Shown: positions 8,586 to 17,308 of the stretch, piece after piece
How positions within the stretch are numbered: position 1 is the stretch's first letter
How the letters are laid out: every line of letters begins with the position of its first letter
Source of the DNA: Xylanibacter rodentium
Lineage (GTDB): Bacteria > Bacteroidota > Bacteroidia > Bacteroidales > Bacteroidaceae
Reading direction: 5' to 3'
NCBI RefSeq assembly: GCF_013166575.1
Contig: NZ_JABKKE010000012.1
Span: forward strand, 1-64,000
DNA length: 64,000 nucleotides
Notes under the pieces: model-generated
Told to the model about the DNA's origin: nothing
Databases searched by the model: none
Seen by the model: the letters and a program-made list of their open reading frames with translations, nothing else
Made by a program: the position numbers and the translations under genes

Positions 8586-9611
8586 ATGGATAAAGACATC
8601 ATAGCCCAAGAAATAAATGACGAATATCTGAAAGGCCATATATACTATGTCAGGGGAACTCGTGTAATGGTAGATACTGACTTAGCTAAAATCTATGGTT
8701 ACAGCACCAAAGATTTCAATCGCCAAGTGAAGAATAACATTGAGAAGTTTGAACAGGACTTCATGTTCCAGTTGACCGATGAAGAGTGTGAAATCTTGAG
8801 GTGCAAAAATTCCACCTCAAGTTGGGGCGGTCGCCGATACAACCCATACGTTTTCACCGAACAAGGTATCTATATGCTCATGACCGTCTTGAAAGGCGAG
8901 CTTGCGACAAAACAAAGCAAGGCACTTATTCGCATCTTCAAGCAAATGAAAGACTACATTGTCGATAACCAGCCATTGTTAGGGCAAAGGGAATACCTGC
9001 AATTGTCCTTACAGACCACAAAAAACACGCAAGACTTGCTGGATTTGCGAAATTCTTTGTCTGCGGTGGATGACAAGGTTGCCAGCATAATTGACACATT
9101 GGGCAATGTCGTAACCAAATCGGAATTGGCGAACGTCATGCTTGATTTCAGCAATCCTTCCGTTAGAAGAGGTTGGCTGATACTCAACGGTCATCCCGTG
9201 GAATCGGATTTGGCATACCAACAAATTTATGGTACAGCCAAGAGAACCATATTCGTTGTGGATAACTACATTGGGTTGAAGACATTGGTTCTTTTGAAAG
9301 ATGTTCCTGCCAATGTGAATATAACGATATTCTCCGACAATATCGGCAACCGCTTGCATAAAACGGAGTTCGATGATTTCTGTCGGGAATATCCCAATGT
9401 TACTATCTCATTGCATACTTCGGGCGGCATATTCCATGACAGGTATATCGTCATTGATTACAATACTGCTGATGAACAGATTTATCATTGCGGTGCATCA
9501 TCCAAAGATGGAGGAAATAAAGTTACTACCATTACAGCCGTAACTGATGGTGGAATTTATCACCCGGTAATAGACCGACTTATTCAAAACCCTGCATTGA
9601 CGTTGAAGTAA
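8586..9611 (+). CDS. ORF6N-domain protein with C-terminal HKD (PLD-like) motif
   Basis: A 341-residue protein. Residues about 15-100 form an ORF6N domain (VRGTRVMVDTDLAKIYGYST, FTEQGIYMLMTVLKGELATK), a DNA-binding module common in phage and Bacteroidales accessory DNA. A linker with helical character follows (about 125-185). The C-terminal part has a phospholipase D-like pattern: His284-x-Arg286-x4-Asp291 (HDRYIVID), with Arg in place of the usual Lys, then CGASSKDGG. Only one such motif is present, so activity would need dimerisation. The protein could be a regulator, a nuclease, or a nuclease-derived sensor. It lies just inside the mobile region, after the IS. Confidence 0.8.
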   Translation: MDKDIIAQEINDEYLKGHIYYVRGTRVMVDTDLAKIYGYSTKDFNRQVKNNIEKFEQDFMFQLTDEECEILRCKNSTSSWGGRRYNPYVFTEQGIYMLMTVLKGELATKQSKALIRIFKQMKDYIVDNQPLLGQREYLQLSLQTTKNTQDLLDLRNSLSAVDDKVASIIDTLGNVVTKSELANVMLDFSNPSVRRGWLILNGHPVESDLAYQQIYGTAKRTIFVVDNYIGLKTLVLLKDVPANVNITIFSDNIGNRLHKTEFDDFCREYPNVTISLHTSGGIFHDRYIVIDYNTADEQIYHCGASSKDGGNKVTTITAVTDGGIYHPVIDRLIQNPALTLK

Positions 9612-9698
9612 ATCCAAGTCAAGATAGACGAATTTGGCTTGTTTCATATTTCGTTTCTTTCGTTCACGATTTCGGCGAAAACAACGAAATGTAAATTA

Positions 9699-9763
9699 TT
9701 GAATTACAGAAAATTCCATTTATATTTTTGCGCCATCGTTCCAATATCGGAGCGGTGGCGCAA
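9699..9763 (+). promoter_or_regulatory. Promoter with overlapping inverted-repeat operator candidate
   Basis: TTG (9699-9701), 21 bases, then TATTTTTG (9723-9730) fits the Bacteroidetes promoter. TTGCGCCA (9728-9735) pairs with TGGCGCAA (9756-9763). The inner CG and TCC/GGA steps also pair, giving a long interrupted palindrome that covers the -7 element and the start region. This is the position expected for a repressor site controlling the HTH gene at 9820. Confidence 0.55.
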
Positions 9764-9819
9764 TCATTTGTAATGCTGTCGGAATGGTTGTGTCGGGCTA
9801 CTGGCAGCACGCATATATT

Positions 9820-10149
9820 ATGACTGATTTAATGCAAATCATCTCCAACGGCACAGCCAATATCAAATTGGAGATTACGAGTGAAGACCTGCGCAATTTC
9901 TCTAACGAGCTTATCAACCGTGCGGTGAACGAGGTGGCAGCAGCTCTCAAAGCCACCAATGAAGATAGGTTACTGACACGTGAAGAAGTAAAAAGTATGT
10001 GTGGCGTTTGCGACACAACCCTATGGCTTTGGAACAAGCGTAATTATCTGAAAACGGTAAAGGTAGGAAACAAAGTGAGATACCGCTACTCTGACGTAAA
10101 GCGCATTTTGGGTGAAACAAATAGAATCTCTGGAAATGGAAAAATTTGA
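9820..10149 (+). CDS. Helix-turn-helix excisionase-like protein
   Basis: A 109-residue protein when started at 9820; an in-frame ATG at 9784 would add 12 residues that look unlike the family. The N-terminal half is helical (SEDLRNFSNELINRAVNEVA). The C-terminal half is a MerR/excisionase-type winged helix-turn-helix (LLTREEVKSMCGVCDTTLWL, then KTVKVGNKVRYRYSDVKRIL). Such proteins precede the primase-helicase gene in Bacteroides mobilisable elements and regulate or assist excision. The gene overlaps the start of the primase-helicase frame (ATG at 10136) by 14 bases. A palindromic operator candidate lies upstream. Confidence 0.8.
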   Translation: MTDLMQIISNGTANIKLEITSEDLRNFSNELINRAVNEVAAALKATNEDRLLTREEVKSMCGVCDTTLWLWNKRNYLKTVKVGNKVRYRYSDVKRILGETNRISGNGKI

Positions 10150-11382
10150 TAACCAACTCATACCACATGAGAACGAGATTACCGAGAAAGTGGAGGAAGA
10201 GTATGTCCGAGTAGGGACAACCTTATTTCGTATTCTCAATCAGCCAATGATGAATGGTTCGTTCCGCAAAATGCGTGTAGAGTGGAAGATGAGCGTGTTC
10301 GGCAAGACCACAGCAAGGATGATGTGGCAAGTATTCCTAAATATGACGGTTTCTGCACGATGCCAAGCCATACGGACTACAGGCACAACGTGAACAACTT
10401 CTACAACCTCTATGAGCCGATAACACACGTACCTGTAGAGGGGGATTTCAGGCATATACAATCACTAATTGGACATATCTTTGGCGAACAGCACGAAATG
10501 GGAATAGACTATCTCCAATTGTTGTACCTGAAGCCGACACAGAAGTTGCCGATACTTCTCTTGGTGTCGGAAGAACGCAACACTGGAAAGAGTACATTCT
10601 TGAACTTTCTGAAAGCATTGTTTCAAGAAAACGTCACGTTCAATACAAACGAGGATTTCCGCAGTCAATTCAATGCCGACTGGGCGGGCAAGCTGATGAT
10701 TGTGGTGGACGAGGTTCTTCTCAACAGGAGGGAAGACAGTGAACGGTTGAAGAATCTTAGTACGGCACACTCTTACAAAATGGAAGCTAAAGGGAAAGAC
10801 CGTTACGAGGTACAGTTTTTCGCCAAGTTCGTATTGTGTTCCAATAACGAGAACTTCCCCGTGTACATTGAACCGGAAGCAACACGCTATTGGGTGAGAA
10901 AGGTACGCAAATTGGAAAAGGACGATACATCATTCTTGCAGAAACTGAAAGACGAGATACCTGCTTTTCTATACCACTTGCAACATCGGGACTTGACCAC
11001 CAAAGAAAAAAGCCGTATGTGGTTTGCGCCGTCACTCATCCGCACGGCAGCTTTGGAGAAAATCATCCGCTGCAACCGCAGCCGCATTGAGCTTGATATG
11101 GCAGAGCTGTTGCTTGACATCATGGACAACATGCAGGTGGATGTGGTGGATTTCTGCATCAACGACCTGTTGGCGTTGTTCAACTATTCGATGGTAAGAG
11201 TGGAGCGCCATCAGGTAAGGAATGTCCTGCAACAATGTTGGAAACTGGAGCCTGCGCTTAATGCGTTATCTTATTCTACCTATCAAATATCTGTGTTGCC
11301 GGGACAGAAATATTCTGCTTCGCCCAAAAAGGTAGGACGCTTTTACACCGTTACCCGTGAAAAATTGAAGGACTACCGTTGA
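10136..11382 (+). pseudogene. Primase-helicase family protein (DUF5906-like), frameshifted
   Basis: A superfamily 3-like helicase/primase-helicase of mobilisable elements, needed for element replication. The N-terminal segment (MEKFDNQLIPHENEITEKVE, EYVRVGTTLFRILNQPMM) reads in the frame from 10136. From about 10286 the family sequence continues one frame over (DERVRQDHSKDDVASIPKYD), so a single base appears missing after TGGAA at 10283-10287. In the second frame the ATPase core is intact: Walker A SEERNTGKST (10567-10596) and Walker B KLMIVVDE. A GTG at 10282 could start a 366-residue product without the N-terminal about 50 residues. It could be a pseudogene, a programmed frameshift or a sequencing error. 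Confidence 0.7.
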
Positions 11383-12034
11383 ATTTGTTGAAAGTGATGA
11401 ATAACAAGAGATAGCTTGCAAATAAACGCTTTATAAGTCAACAACATCTTCAACAAAGCTCAACAAAGGATATTGCTGGCCAAAAGAGAAAATTTTTCTT
11501 TTCCCTTTTGTTCGTCTGTAGTTTCCGACCATTCCGCTGACGGGCAGGACAGCAATGGCAACATAGAGCATTTCCAAATCATAGACAAAAAGAATGCAAT
11601 AGCCAACGGAAGCCGCGCAGAGAGCCACAGAGAGGCGCAGGACGGCACGATTGACGGCATGGACGATACCGACACAGGCACGGTGAGCTAAGCGGCACAA
11701 AAGAGGGATTTCAGCGTTACTCCGTTGTCGTGGCTTGGCTGACTGGGCTTGCCCAGATATAGCTCACTATAACTTCTCCGCTGCGCTCCCGAAGTTGTGG
11801 GCTCTCCCGAGGGGCTGGGCGTTGCCCCGTCCTACTTAGGACGCTGCCCTAAGAACCCGGCAAGGACTTTCAGCCCTGTGCAACCCGACCAAAGAGTGAC
11901 CCTCTCTTTGGAAACTCCGCTTAGTGGTTTCCACCCCTAAGAACCTGGAGCAGGAAGTGACACTCTCCCTGCACCCTCCGATTAGGACGCAGCCCTAATA
12001 ACCCATCAATGAAACTAAAATACAGACAAACCTC
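11383..12034 (+). other. Non-coding oriT-like region upstream of the relaxase gene
   Basis: No convincing gene. A 72-codon open frame at 11473-11691 has no recognisable domain. Near 11437-11468 the heptamer TCAACAA occurs three times at 11-13 base intervals. Positions 11835-11999 hold a series of hairpins: CTTAGG/CCTAAG (11835-11853), AAAGAG/CTCTTT (11891-11909), CTTAG/CTAAG (11920-11941), AGTGACACT (11955-11963) and ATTAGG/CCTAAT (11981-11999). Location directly before a MobV relaxase gene fits an origin of transfer. The nick site is not identifiable by eye. Confidence 0.6.
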
Positions 12035-13543
12035 ATGGCACAGAAGACATCCATCAACATAAAGCCGTGCAACATCGGCAGCAGCGAGGCGCACAACAAA
12101 CGGACAGCGGAATACCTCGTCAACATCCGCAAGGAAAAGTTCTACATCCGCACCGACCTAATGGCAGGAAATGAGACGTGGGTATCACCTGATTTCGGTG
12201 AAGCCACGTTGACCGACCGCTACAATCAGATAGCCGCAATGGTCAAGGAAAAGACGGGTCGGGCGATGCAGACCAAAGACCGTGAGCGAGTGAACAAAAA
12301 GACTGGAAAGGTGACCATAGTTCGTGGTAGCACGCCACTGAAAGAGGGAGTGGTTGTCATCAATAAAGACACCACAATGGAACAGTTGCAGGGCTTTTGC
12401 ACAGTTTGCAACGAGAGGTGGGGTATCACTGCCCTGCAAATCTTCATCCACCGTGACGAGGGGCATTACGGAACGCCCGGCGACAATGCCACGTGGAAGC
12501 CCAATCTCCATGCCCATATCGTCTGGGATTGGATGAACCACGAAACGGGCAAGTCCTGCAAGCTGGACGAGAAAGCCATGAGCAATATGCAGACACTTTT
12601 GGCTGAGTGTCTGGAAATGGAAAGGGGCAGCTCAAAGGAGGTCACGGGAAAGGAACATTTGGAACGTGCCGACTTCATACTTGCCAAACAGAAACAGGAA
12701 GCGGAACAAGCCATTGCAGCCAAAGAACAGGCGGAGGAGGCTCACCGCAATATGGAGAAAGAAAACAAGGAACTGGAGCAAGTCAACCTCTCCCTTGGCG
12801 TGGAACTTGCCGGACTTAGACGGAAAAAGGCAGCGGCGGACAAGGAGAATACCGACAGCATAAAGTCTGGATTAGCCAACTTCTTCGGCAAAGGTAAGTA
12901 TGCGGCTATCGAAAAAGAGAATGAAACGCTCCGTGCCGAGAACGAAAGGATAAAGCAGTCTTTTCCCATTGTCGTAAAGAACAAGGTTGATGAACTGACA
13001 AGAGCCTTGGTTGCCAAGAAGCAGGAAGCCGAAGCCCAGCGTGACAGGGCACTGGTGCTAAGCCGCTCTCTTACCATTGAACGGGACAAGGTGGTAAAAC
13101 TTCTTCAAGAGCAGGAGGATGGCGAACAACGCCGCATAAGCCAAGCCGTCCTTACCGCCACAAAGGAGAAAGATAAGACCATACGTTTGCTGCAAAGCGC
13201 ATTGAAAGCGAGCCGATATGTCCTAAACACATTGGCGGACTTGCTTTATAAGGCAAGCGAAGTATTTAGGCGAGCCATAGATGCTATTATCCATTTCGGG
13301 ACAGAGCGGCACAAGTCTTTCTTTACCCCGTCCGAAGCTGCTAACATAAAAAGCGTGATGCAGGAATATGGAGATACTGCCGAACAGAAAAAAGCGGTCG
13401 GTGCATGGCTCTGTGATTATGCGGAAAGCCGAAAACCATTTGACGAAATAAAACATAGCCAAACACTCAAAGAGGTTGGCGATGTTGCTAATGGTGCTTA
13501 TGACTGTAAAATTTACAAAAGGATGAAAGGTGTTCAACGATAA
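12035..13543 (+). CDS. MobV-family relaxase (mobilisation protein)
   Basis: A 502-residue Mob/Pre family relaxase that nicks the element at oriT and pilots the strand through a helper conjugation system. The N-terminal 200 residues are the catalytic domain. HRDEGH at residues 139-144 and the histidine pair HAH at 159-161 (NLHAHIVWDWMNHETG) match MobV motifs. Residues about 215-390 are strongly charged and predicted coiled coil (EQAIAAKEQAEEAHRNMEKE and following). The C-terminus has a further helical domain. The gene starts after the oriT-like hairpin array. I see no coupling protein or other mob gene, as is usual for MobV elements that rely on a helper. Confidence 0.92.
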   Translation: MAQKTSINIKPCNIGSSEAHNKRTAEYLVNIRKEKFYIRTDLMAGNETWVSPDFGEATLTDRYNQIAAMVKEKTGRAMQTKDRERVNKKTGKVTIVRGSTPLKEGVVVINKDTTMEQLQGFCTVCNERWGITALQIFIHRDEGHYGTPGDNATWKPNLHAHIVWDWMNHETGKSCKLDEKAMSNMQTLLAECLEMERGSSKEVTGKEHLERADFILAKQKQEAEQAIAAKEQAEEAHRNMEKENKELEQVNLSLGVELAGLRRKKAAADKENTDSIKSGLANFFGKGKYAAIEKENETLRAENERIKQSFPIVVKNKVDELTRALVAKKQEAEAQRDRALVLSRSLTIERDKVVKLLQEQEDGEQRRISQAVLTATKEKDKTIRLLQSALKASRYVLNTLADLLYKASEVFRRAIDAIIHFGTERHKSFFTPSEAANIKSVMQEYGDTAEQKKAVGAWLCDYAESRKPFDEIKHSQTLKEVGDVANGAYDCKIYKRMKGVQR

Positions 13544-13560
13544 TCAAGGCATTATAGGAA

Positions 13561-14328
13561 TTAAATAATATTCATTCTTAACGCGATTTCCACGGCCGAT
13601 GCGGTATTTGCGACTTTCAATGCAGCCAAAATATCCTGCCGATGACGATTTACGGTATGAACCGATATATTGAGATTATCGGCAATCTGCTTGCTTGACA
13701 CTCCCTTGGCTATTAACGACAGAACTTCAAGTTGCCGTTGGCTAAGAATTTTCCGGTCACTTGCTTCATATTTTTCTCGCTCGACCACCTCTCCTGTCAG
13801 TACATTAAAGATGATTCCGTCTTGTCGGTCATAAGAGACGGGATATGGAATGTATGTACACAAACCGAACAGGACGCTCCCATCGGAGCTATAACCGAAA
13901 TATCTCGTTGTATGCAACATTTTCACCCTCTCGTTACTTTCTTTTTTGTAAAAACTTAGAATACATGAAGCCGAGAAACAGGCTTTTTCTTTGACAGGCA
14001 GTTCTTTTATGAAGTTGAAGAAACGTAGTTCGAGTACATGACGTTCAATAAGTTCGTTTTCATCGGTTTGGCTGAATATGCTGTTCTCAAAGGCCGTATT
14101 ATGGTCAATCGTATATTGAGGGAGATTCATTGTAGTTTGTCCGAATCTGCCAGCGTAAATGTGGCATTCGTTGTTTTTGAAATCAGACACTACAGCTATA
14201 CCTTCGGTGGCAAGGGCAAAACCTTTCGCACGTGCCCTTGTCTGGGCAAGTAACAGGTCTGTATTCTCAATGCCTTCAAACGGTTGCTCGGTCAACAGCG
14301 ATTTTAGTTCATTCTCTTGCTCTATCAT
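13561..14328 (-). CDS. LuxR-type transcriptional regulator
   Basis: A 255-residue regulator with a C-terminal GerE/LuxR helix-turn-helix at about residues 193-250 (LSQRQLEVLSLIAKGVSSKQ, then IADNLNISVHTVNRHRQDIL). The N-terminal 180 residues have no recognisable receiver aspartate and resemble the PAS-like sensing half of orphan LuxR proteins in Bacteroidetes. It is transcribed convergently with the relaxase gene and divergently from the lipoprotein gene at 14420, with about 90 bases between. It probably regulates that gene and possibly its neighbours. It is likely cargo of the mobile region rather than part of its transfer machinery. Confidence 0.85.
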   Translation of the reverse strand: MIEQENELKSLLTEQPFEGIENTDLLLAQTRARAKGFALATEGIAVVSDFKNNECHIYAGRFGQTTMNLPQYTIDHNTAFENSIFSQTDENELIERHVLELRFFNFIKELPVKEKACFSASCILSFYKKESNERVKMLHTTRYFGYSSDGSVLFGLCTYIPYPVSYDRQDGIIFNVLTGEVVEREKYEASDRKILSQRQLEVLSLIAKGVSSKQIADNLNISVHTVNRHRQDILAALKVANTASAVEIALRMNII

Positions 14329-14352
14329 GCCCCTAATTGGTTATTTTTAACC

Positions 14353-14384
14353 ATTGTAGGTTTTTGCCTTTTTACCTAACTTTG
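14353..14384 (+). promoter_or_regulatory. Promoter of the DUF1349 lipoprotein gene
   Basis: ATTG (14353-14356), 20 bases, TAACTTTG (14377-14384) fits the Bacteroidetes consensus. The start codon at 14420 follows about 30 bases after the expected transcript start. The LuxR gene begins on the other strand at 14328. Confidence 0.65.
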
Positions 14385-14419
14385 CCGGCAAAATTATAAA
14401 TAATAAATGAAATAATAAG

Positions 14420-15172
14420 ATGAAAAAGACTGTTTTATTCAGCGCATTCCTTATAGGGTGTATTACATTAGTTGCTTGTCAGCAAAAGAACTCGCCCAAA
14501 TTGGAGGAGGCAAATTTGACAGATAACGCAACCTCAACAAGTAGCCAGATGGCAGAATGTGAAATAAAGGTGGGTGATGTTACTTTTACCCGCTCCATCA
14601 ATGGCGCGGACACATGTGTTAGCTTGTTGGCCGATGGGGCGCTGGAGTTCCGTTGCAGGGAAGGACTCGATTTCTTCTGCGACCCTAACGAGGGCAAGCT
14701 GTCAAACAACACGCTTCCCGTGTTGTTGATTCCGACAGACAATACCAAGCCATTTACCCTGACAGCCAAGGTCACCCCGGAAATCACAGCCGAGGGGCTT
14801 TACAATGCCGCCGACCTCTTTGTGTATGTCAACGATACACTTTGGCAGAAACTTGCTTTTGAACAGGACGAATATGGCAACCACCGCATTGTATCGGTAC
14901 GGACACAAGGCACGTCCGATGATAACAACCATGACCGGATAGACGCAAAGTCGGTCTATATGAAAATATCTTCCGACACTCGGACTATAGCCAGCTATTA
15001 TTCATTGGACAAAAAAGAGTGGCACATGGTGCGTCTGTACCGCAACTACTACCCCGATAGTATCTATCTCGGCATTAGCAGCCAGTGTCCGCAACGTGGC
15101 GGATGCACAAGCCGTATCGAAGACGTGACATTAAGCCATGACAATGTGGGAGACTTCCGCATGGGAGAATAA
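14420..15172 (+). CDS. DUF1349-type lipoprotein
   Basis: A 250-residue secreted lipoprotein with a lipobox ending at Cys20 (ITLVAC). The body resembles DUF1349, a concanavalin-like beta-sandwich related to carbohydrate-binding lectin folds: REGLDFFCDPNEGKLSNNTL, the TLTAKVTPEITAEGLYNAAD stretch, SVYMKISSDTRTIASYYSLD and LGISSQCPQRGGCTSRIEDV. No catalytic motif can be named. The protein is probably anchored to the outer membrane or periplasm. The next gene starts 25 bases downstream on the same strand. A dedicated promoter and a divergent LuxR regulator sit upstream. Confidence 0.75.
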   Translation: MKKTVLFSAFLIGCITLVACQQKNSPKLEEANLTDNATSTSSQMAECEIKVGDVTFTRSINGADTCVSLLADGALEFRCREGLDFFCDPNEGKLSNNTLPVLLIPTDNTKPFTLTAKVTPEITAEGLYNAADLFVYVNDTLWQKLAFEQDEYGNHRIVSVRTQGTSDDNNHDRIDAKSVYMKISSDTRTIASYYSLDKKEWHMVRLYRNYYPDSIYLGISSQCPQRGGCTSRIEDVTLSHDNVGDFRMGE

Positions 15173-15196
15173 CTTACCCAAAATAGATAATTAAAA

Positions 15197-15745
15197 ATGA
15201 GTAAACGCATATTGATTTTAACCGGCAGTCCACGTAGAGACGGTAACAGCGACCTCATGGCTGAAGCCTTTGCACGTGGTGCGTCAGAAGTTGGAAACCG
15301 AGTGATGCGGTTTGAGGCTGCACATAAACATATTCAAGGTTGCCGGGCTTGTGACCAATGTTTCAGCAAGGATAACAAAGCCTGTATTTTTGACGATGAC
15401 TTCAATGAGTTGGCTTCCTTAATGGCAGAAAGTGATGCAATTGTATTCTGCACCCCTTTGTATTGGTACACATTCCCTTCTCAGATAAAAGCTGTCATAG
15501 ACAAGTTCTATTCCTTTATCATAGGCAAGAAGGATGTGCCTATCAAGGAATGTATGCTTATCTCATGCGGTGAACTGGATGATCCTCACGTATTTGACGG
15601 CATAGTGCGTTCTTTTGAACTCATTGCGCAAGACAGAGGATGGAAAAACAGTGCTCACTATTTTGTGAATAACGTCAGCGAGAAAGGCGCGATTTCACAT
15701 ACAAAGCATCTTCAAAAGATTTACGATATAGGAAAAGAATTTTGA
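15197..15745 (+). CDS. NAD(P)H-dependent FMN reductase, flavodoxin-like fold
   Basis: A 182-residue oxidoreductase. The N-terminal phosphate-binding loop (LTGSPRRDGNSDLMAEAFAR) is that of NADPH-dependent FMN reductases. A cysteine-containing stretch (CRACDQCFSKDNKACIFDDD) resembles iron-sulfur flavoprotein-like members. FCTPLYWYTFPSQIKAVIDK is the typical FMN-contacting and dimer segment. The enzyme probably reduces quinones, nitro compounds or flavins. The physiological substrate cannot be read from sequence. It lies between the lipoprotein and the GH8 gene on the same strand and is likely part of the same cargo group. Confidence 0.85.
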   Translation: MSKRILILTGSPRRDGNSDLMAEAFARGASEVGNRVMRFEAAHKHIQGCRACDQCFSKDNKACIFDDDFNELASLMAESDAIVFCTPLYWYTFPSQIKAVIDKFYSFIIGKKDVPIKECMLISCGELDDPHVFDGIVRSFELIAQDRGWKNSAHYFVNNVSEKGAISHTKHLQKIYDIGKEF

Positions 15746-15824
15746 TTCTTAAATTTACATCGTTCGGAGCAATCCACAATTTTATGGCGACCTTAATGCG
15801 GTGTAAAATTAACAAGTAATTTTC

Positions 15825-17039
15825 ATGATGAAGTGGAAAATCGTCTTGGCAGCGTTGCTTTTTATTACGATGTCGTTGGGAACACATGCCGAAAACCTGT
15901 TTGTCTCATTATTGGGAAAGAGCGAGAAGGAAGTTAACGAACGGATTGAGAAAATATGGGAACATTTCTTCACCCCGGCAGATTTAAGCTGCTATGAAGC
16001 AGGCGATGAAAAATCGGTCTACTATGAAGGTCCGGATGGCACAGCCTTTATCTTGGATACAGGAAACAATGACGTGCGCACCGAAGGAATGTCGTACGGC
16101 ATGATGATTTGCGTACAGTTGGATCACCGTGAACAGTTCGATAAACTTTGGAAGTGGGCGAAACGATACATGACCTTTTCATCCGATTCCGCATGGGATG
16201 GCTATTTCTGTTGGCAGTGCAAGTCAGACGGCACCAAGATTGGAGGGAGCAATGCTTCGGACGGTGAGTTGTATTTTGTCACTGCCTTATTCCTTGCTTC
16301 TGAACGTTGGGACGAACCCCATTACAGTGACGAAGCCAACAAAATATTGGCAAAAGTAATGAATAAGAATAGCATAGAGAGTGGAGTTTACAATCTTTTT
16401 GACAGCGACAGCAGGTTGGTTACTTTTGTTCCCACTCGGACGGGGCATGGTTTTACCGACCCCTCCTACCAGCTTCCCGCTTTCATTGACAAATGGGCAC
16501 GCACGGCGACCGCCAACCGTCCGTTCTGGAAAAAGGCTGCAACAGCAGCCCGCCAGCATCTCATCGCATCAGCAAACTCCATCACTGGTCTATATCCCGA
16601 TTATAGCCAGTTTGACGGAAAAGCCTATGCCTGGCCTAATGCCACTTATGACACATCCTTATATATGTACGATGCCATCCGCTGCCCAATGAACGTAGGC
16701 ATGGATTACTATCTTTGTGGGAAGGACAGGCGAAACCAAGAGACCGTTATGGGCCATCTGCTTGCGTTCTTCAAGAAAGATGGATTCAAGCACGGCCATT
16801 TCTCTCTAGATGGTTCAAGGGCTTTCGGACAATATTCTTGCGGCATGGCCGGTGCTAATGCTGTTGGCGCAATAACCCTTGCCCACTCAAATGTGCCGGA
16901 ACAGCGCGAACTAGCTCGTGAATACGTTAAACGCCTGTGGGACGTACAACCTCCAACAGGCAAATTTCGCTATTATGAAGGTTTGGTGTATTTCCTTTCC
17001 ATGCTGCACGTGTCCGGACACTTCTCGCTGGACTTCTAA
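15825..17039 (+). CDS. Glycoside hydrolase family 8 (xylanase-like)
   Basis: A 404-residue GH8 enzyme with a signal peptide (hydrophobic stretch MKWKIVLAALLFITMSLGTH; ATG also possible at 15828). GH8 is an inverting (alpha/alpha)6-barrel family. The general acid is expected at Glu87 in TEGMSYGMMI, and the conserved aspartate at about Asp146 in NASDGELYF. The length and the YEGPDGTAFILDTGNNDVRT entry resemble reducing-end xylose-releasing exo-oligoxylanases, but substrate assignment is inference. The N-terminus suggests a periplasmic location. It is the last gene before tRNA-Leu and is followed by a terminator hairpin at 17121-17148. Confidence 0.88.
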   Translation: MMKWKIVLAALLFITMSLGTHAENLFVSLLGKSEKEVNERIEKIWEHFFTPADLSCYEAGDEKSVYYEGPDGTAFILDTGNNDVRTEGMSYGMMICVQLDHREQFDKLWKWAKRYMTFSSDSAWDGYFCWQCKSDGTKIGGSNASDGELYFVTALFLASERWDEPHYSDEANKILAKVMNKNSIESGVYNLFDSDSRLVTFVPTRTGHGFTDPSYQLPAFIDKWARTATANRPFWKKAATAARQHLIASANSITGLYPDYSQFDGKAYAWPNATYDTSLYMYDAIRCPMNVGMDYYLCGKDRRNQETVMGHLLAFFKKDGFKHGHFSLDGSRAFGQYSCGMAGANAVGAITLAHSNVPEQRELAREYVKRLWDVQPPTGKFRYYEGLVYFLSMLHVSGHFSLDF

Positions 17040-17120
17040 TCTGAAACGGACGATGAAAGCTTGTTGTATGAACAAAAAGCAATTCACAATATAAGCTGAA
17101 GATGCTTCAAAAACTATGCT

Positions 17121-17152
17121 GCCCATAGGTCAATCAGTACCTATGGGCTTTA
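17121..17152 (+). terminator. Terminator after the GH8 gene
   Basis: GCCCATAGG (17121-17129) pairs perfectly with CCTATGGGC (17140-17148), followed by the weak T-rich stretch TTTATAAAAT. Confidence 0.6.
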
Positions 17153-17259
17153 TAAAATCCGTTGACTCATATATAGTTTAACAGGTTTATTTAGTAGCAT
17201 TCAAAAGCATTTAATATATTGATTAGAATGGCTGTACGGGAACAAATTGGGAACAATGG

Positions 17260-17308
17260 GGATAAAATAAAATTGGCCAAGTGTTGATTTTCAACGACTT
17301 AGCCAATT
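17260..17308 (-). terminator. Terminator of tRNA-Leu
   Basis: On the minus strand, AATTGGC (complement of 17302-17308) pairs with GCCAATT (complement of 17271-17277), with an AAGT/ACTT and TTGA/TCAA inner stem. A T-rich run follows (complement of the A-rich 17262-17272). It begins a few bases after the tRNA 3' end. Confidence 0.8.

Noticed and set aside
11473..11691. 72-codon frame before the relaxase gene
   Set aside because: Polar, no recognised domain, no promoter. The region is better explained as transfer-origin DNA.
17224..17286. 19-codon frame (MAVREQIGNNGDK) near the tRNA-Leu 3' end as an integrase remnant
   Set aside because: Too short, no tyrosine recombinase motif, and it overlaps the tRNA terminator.
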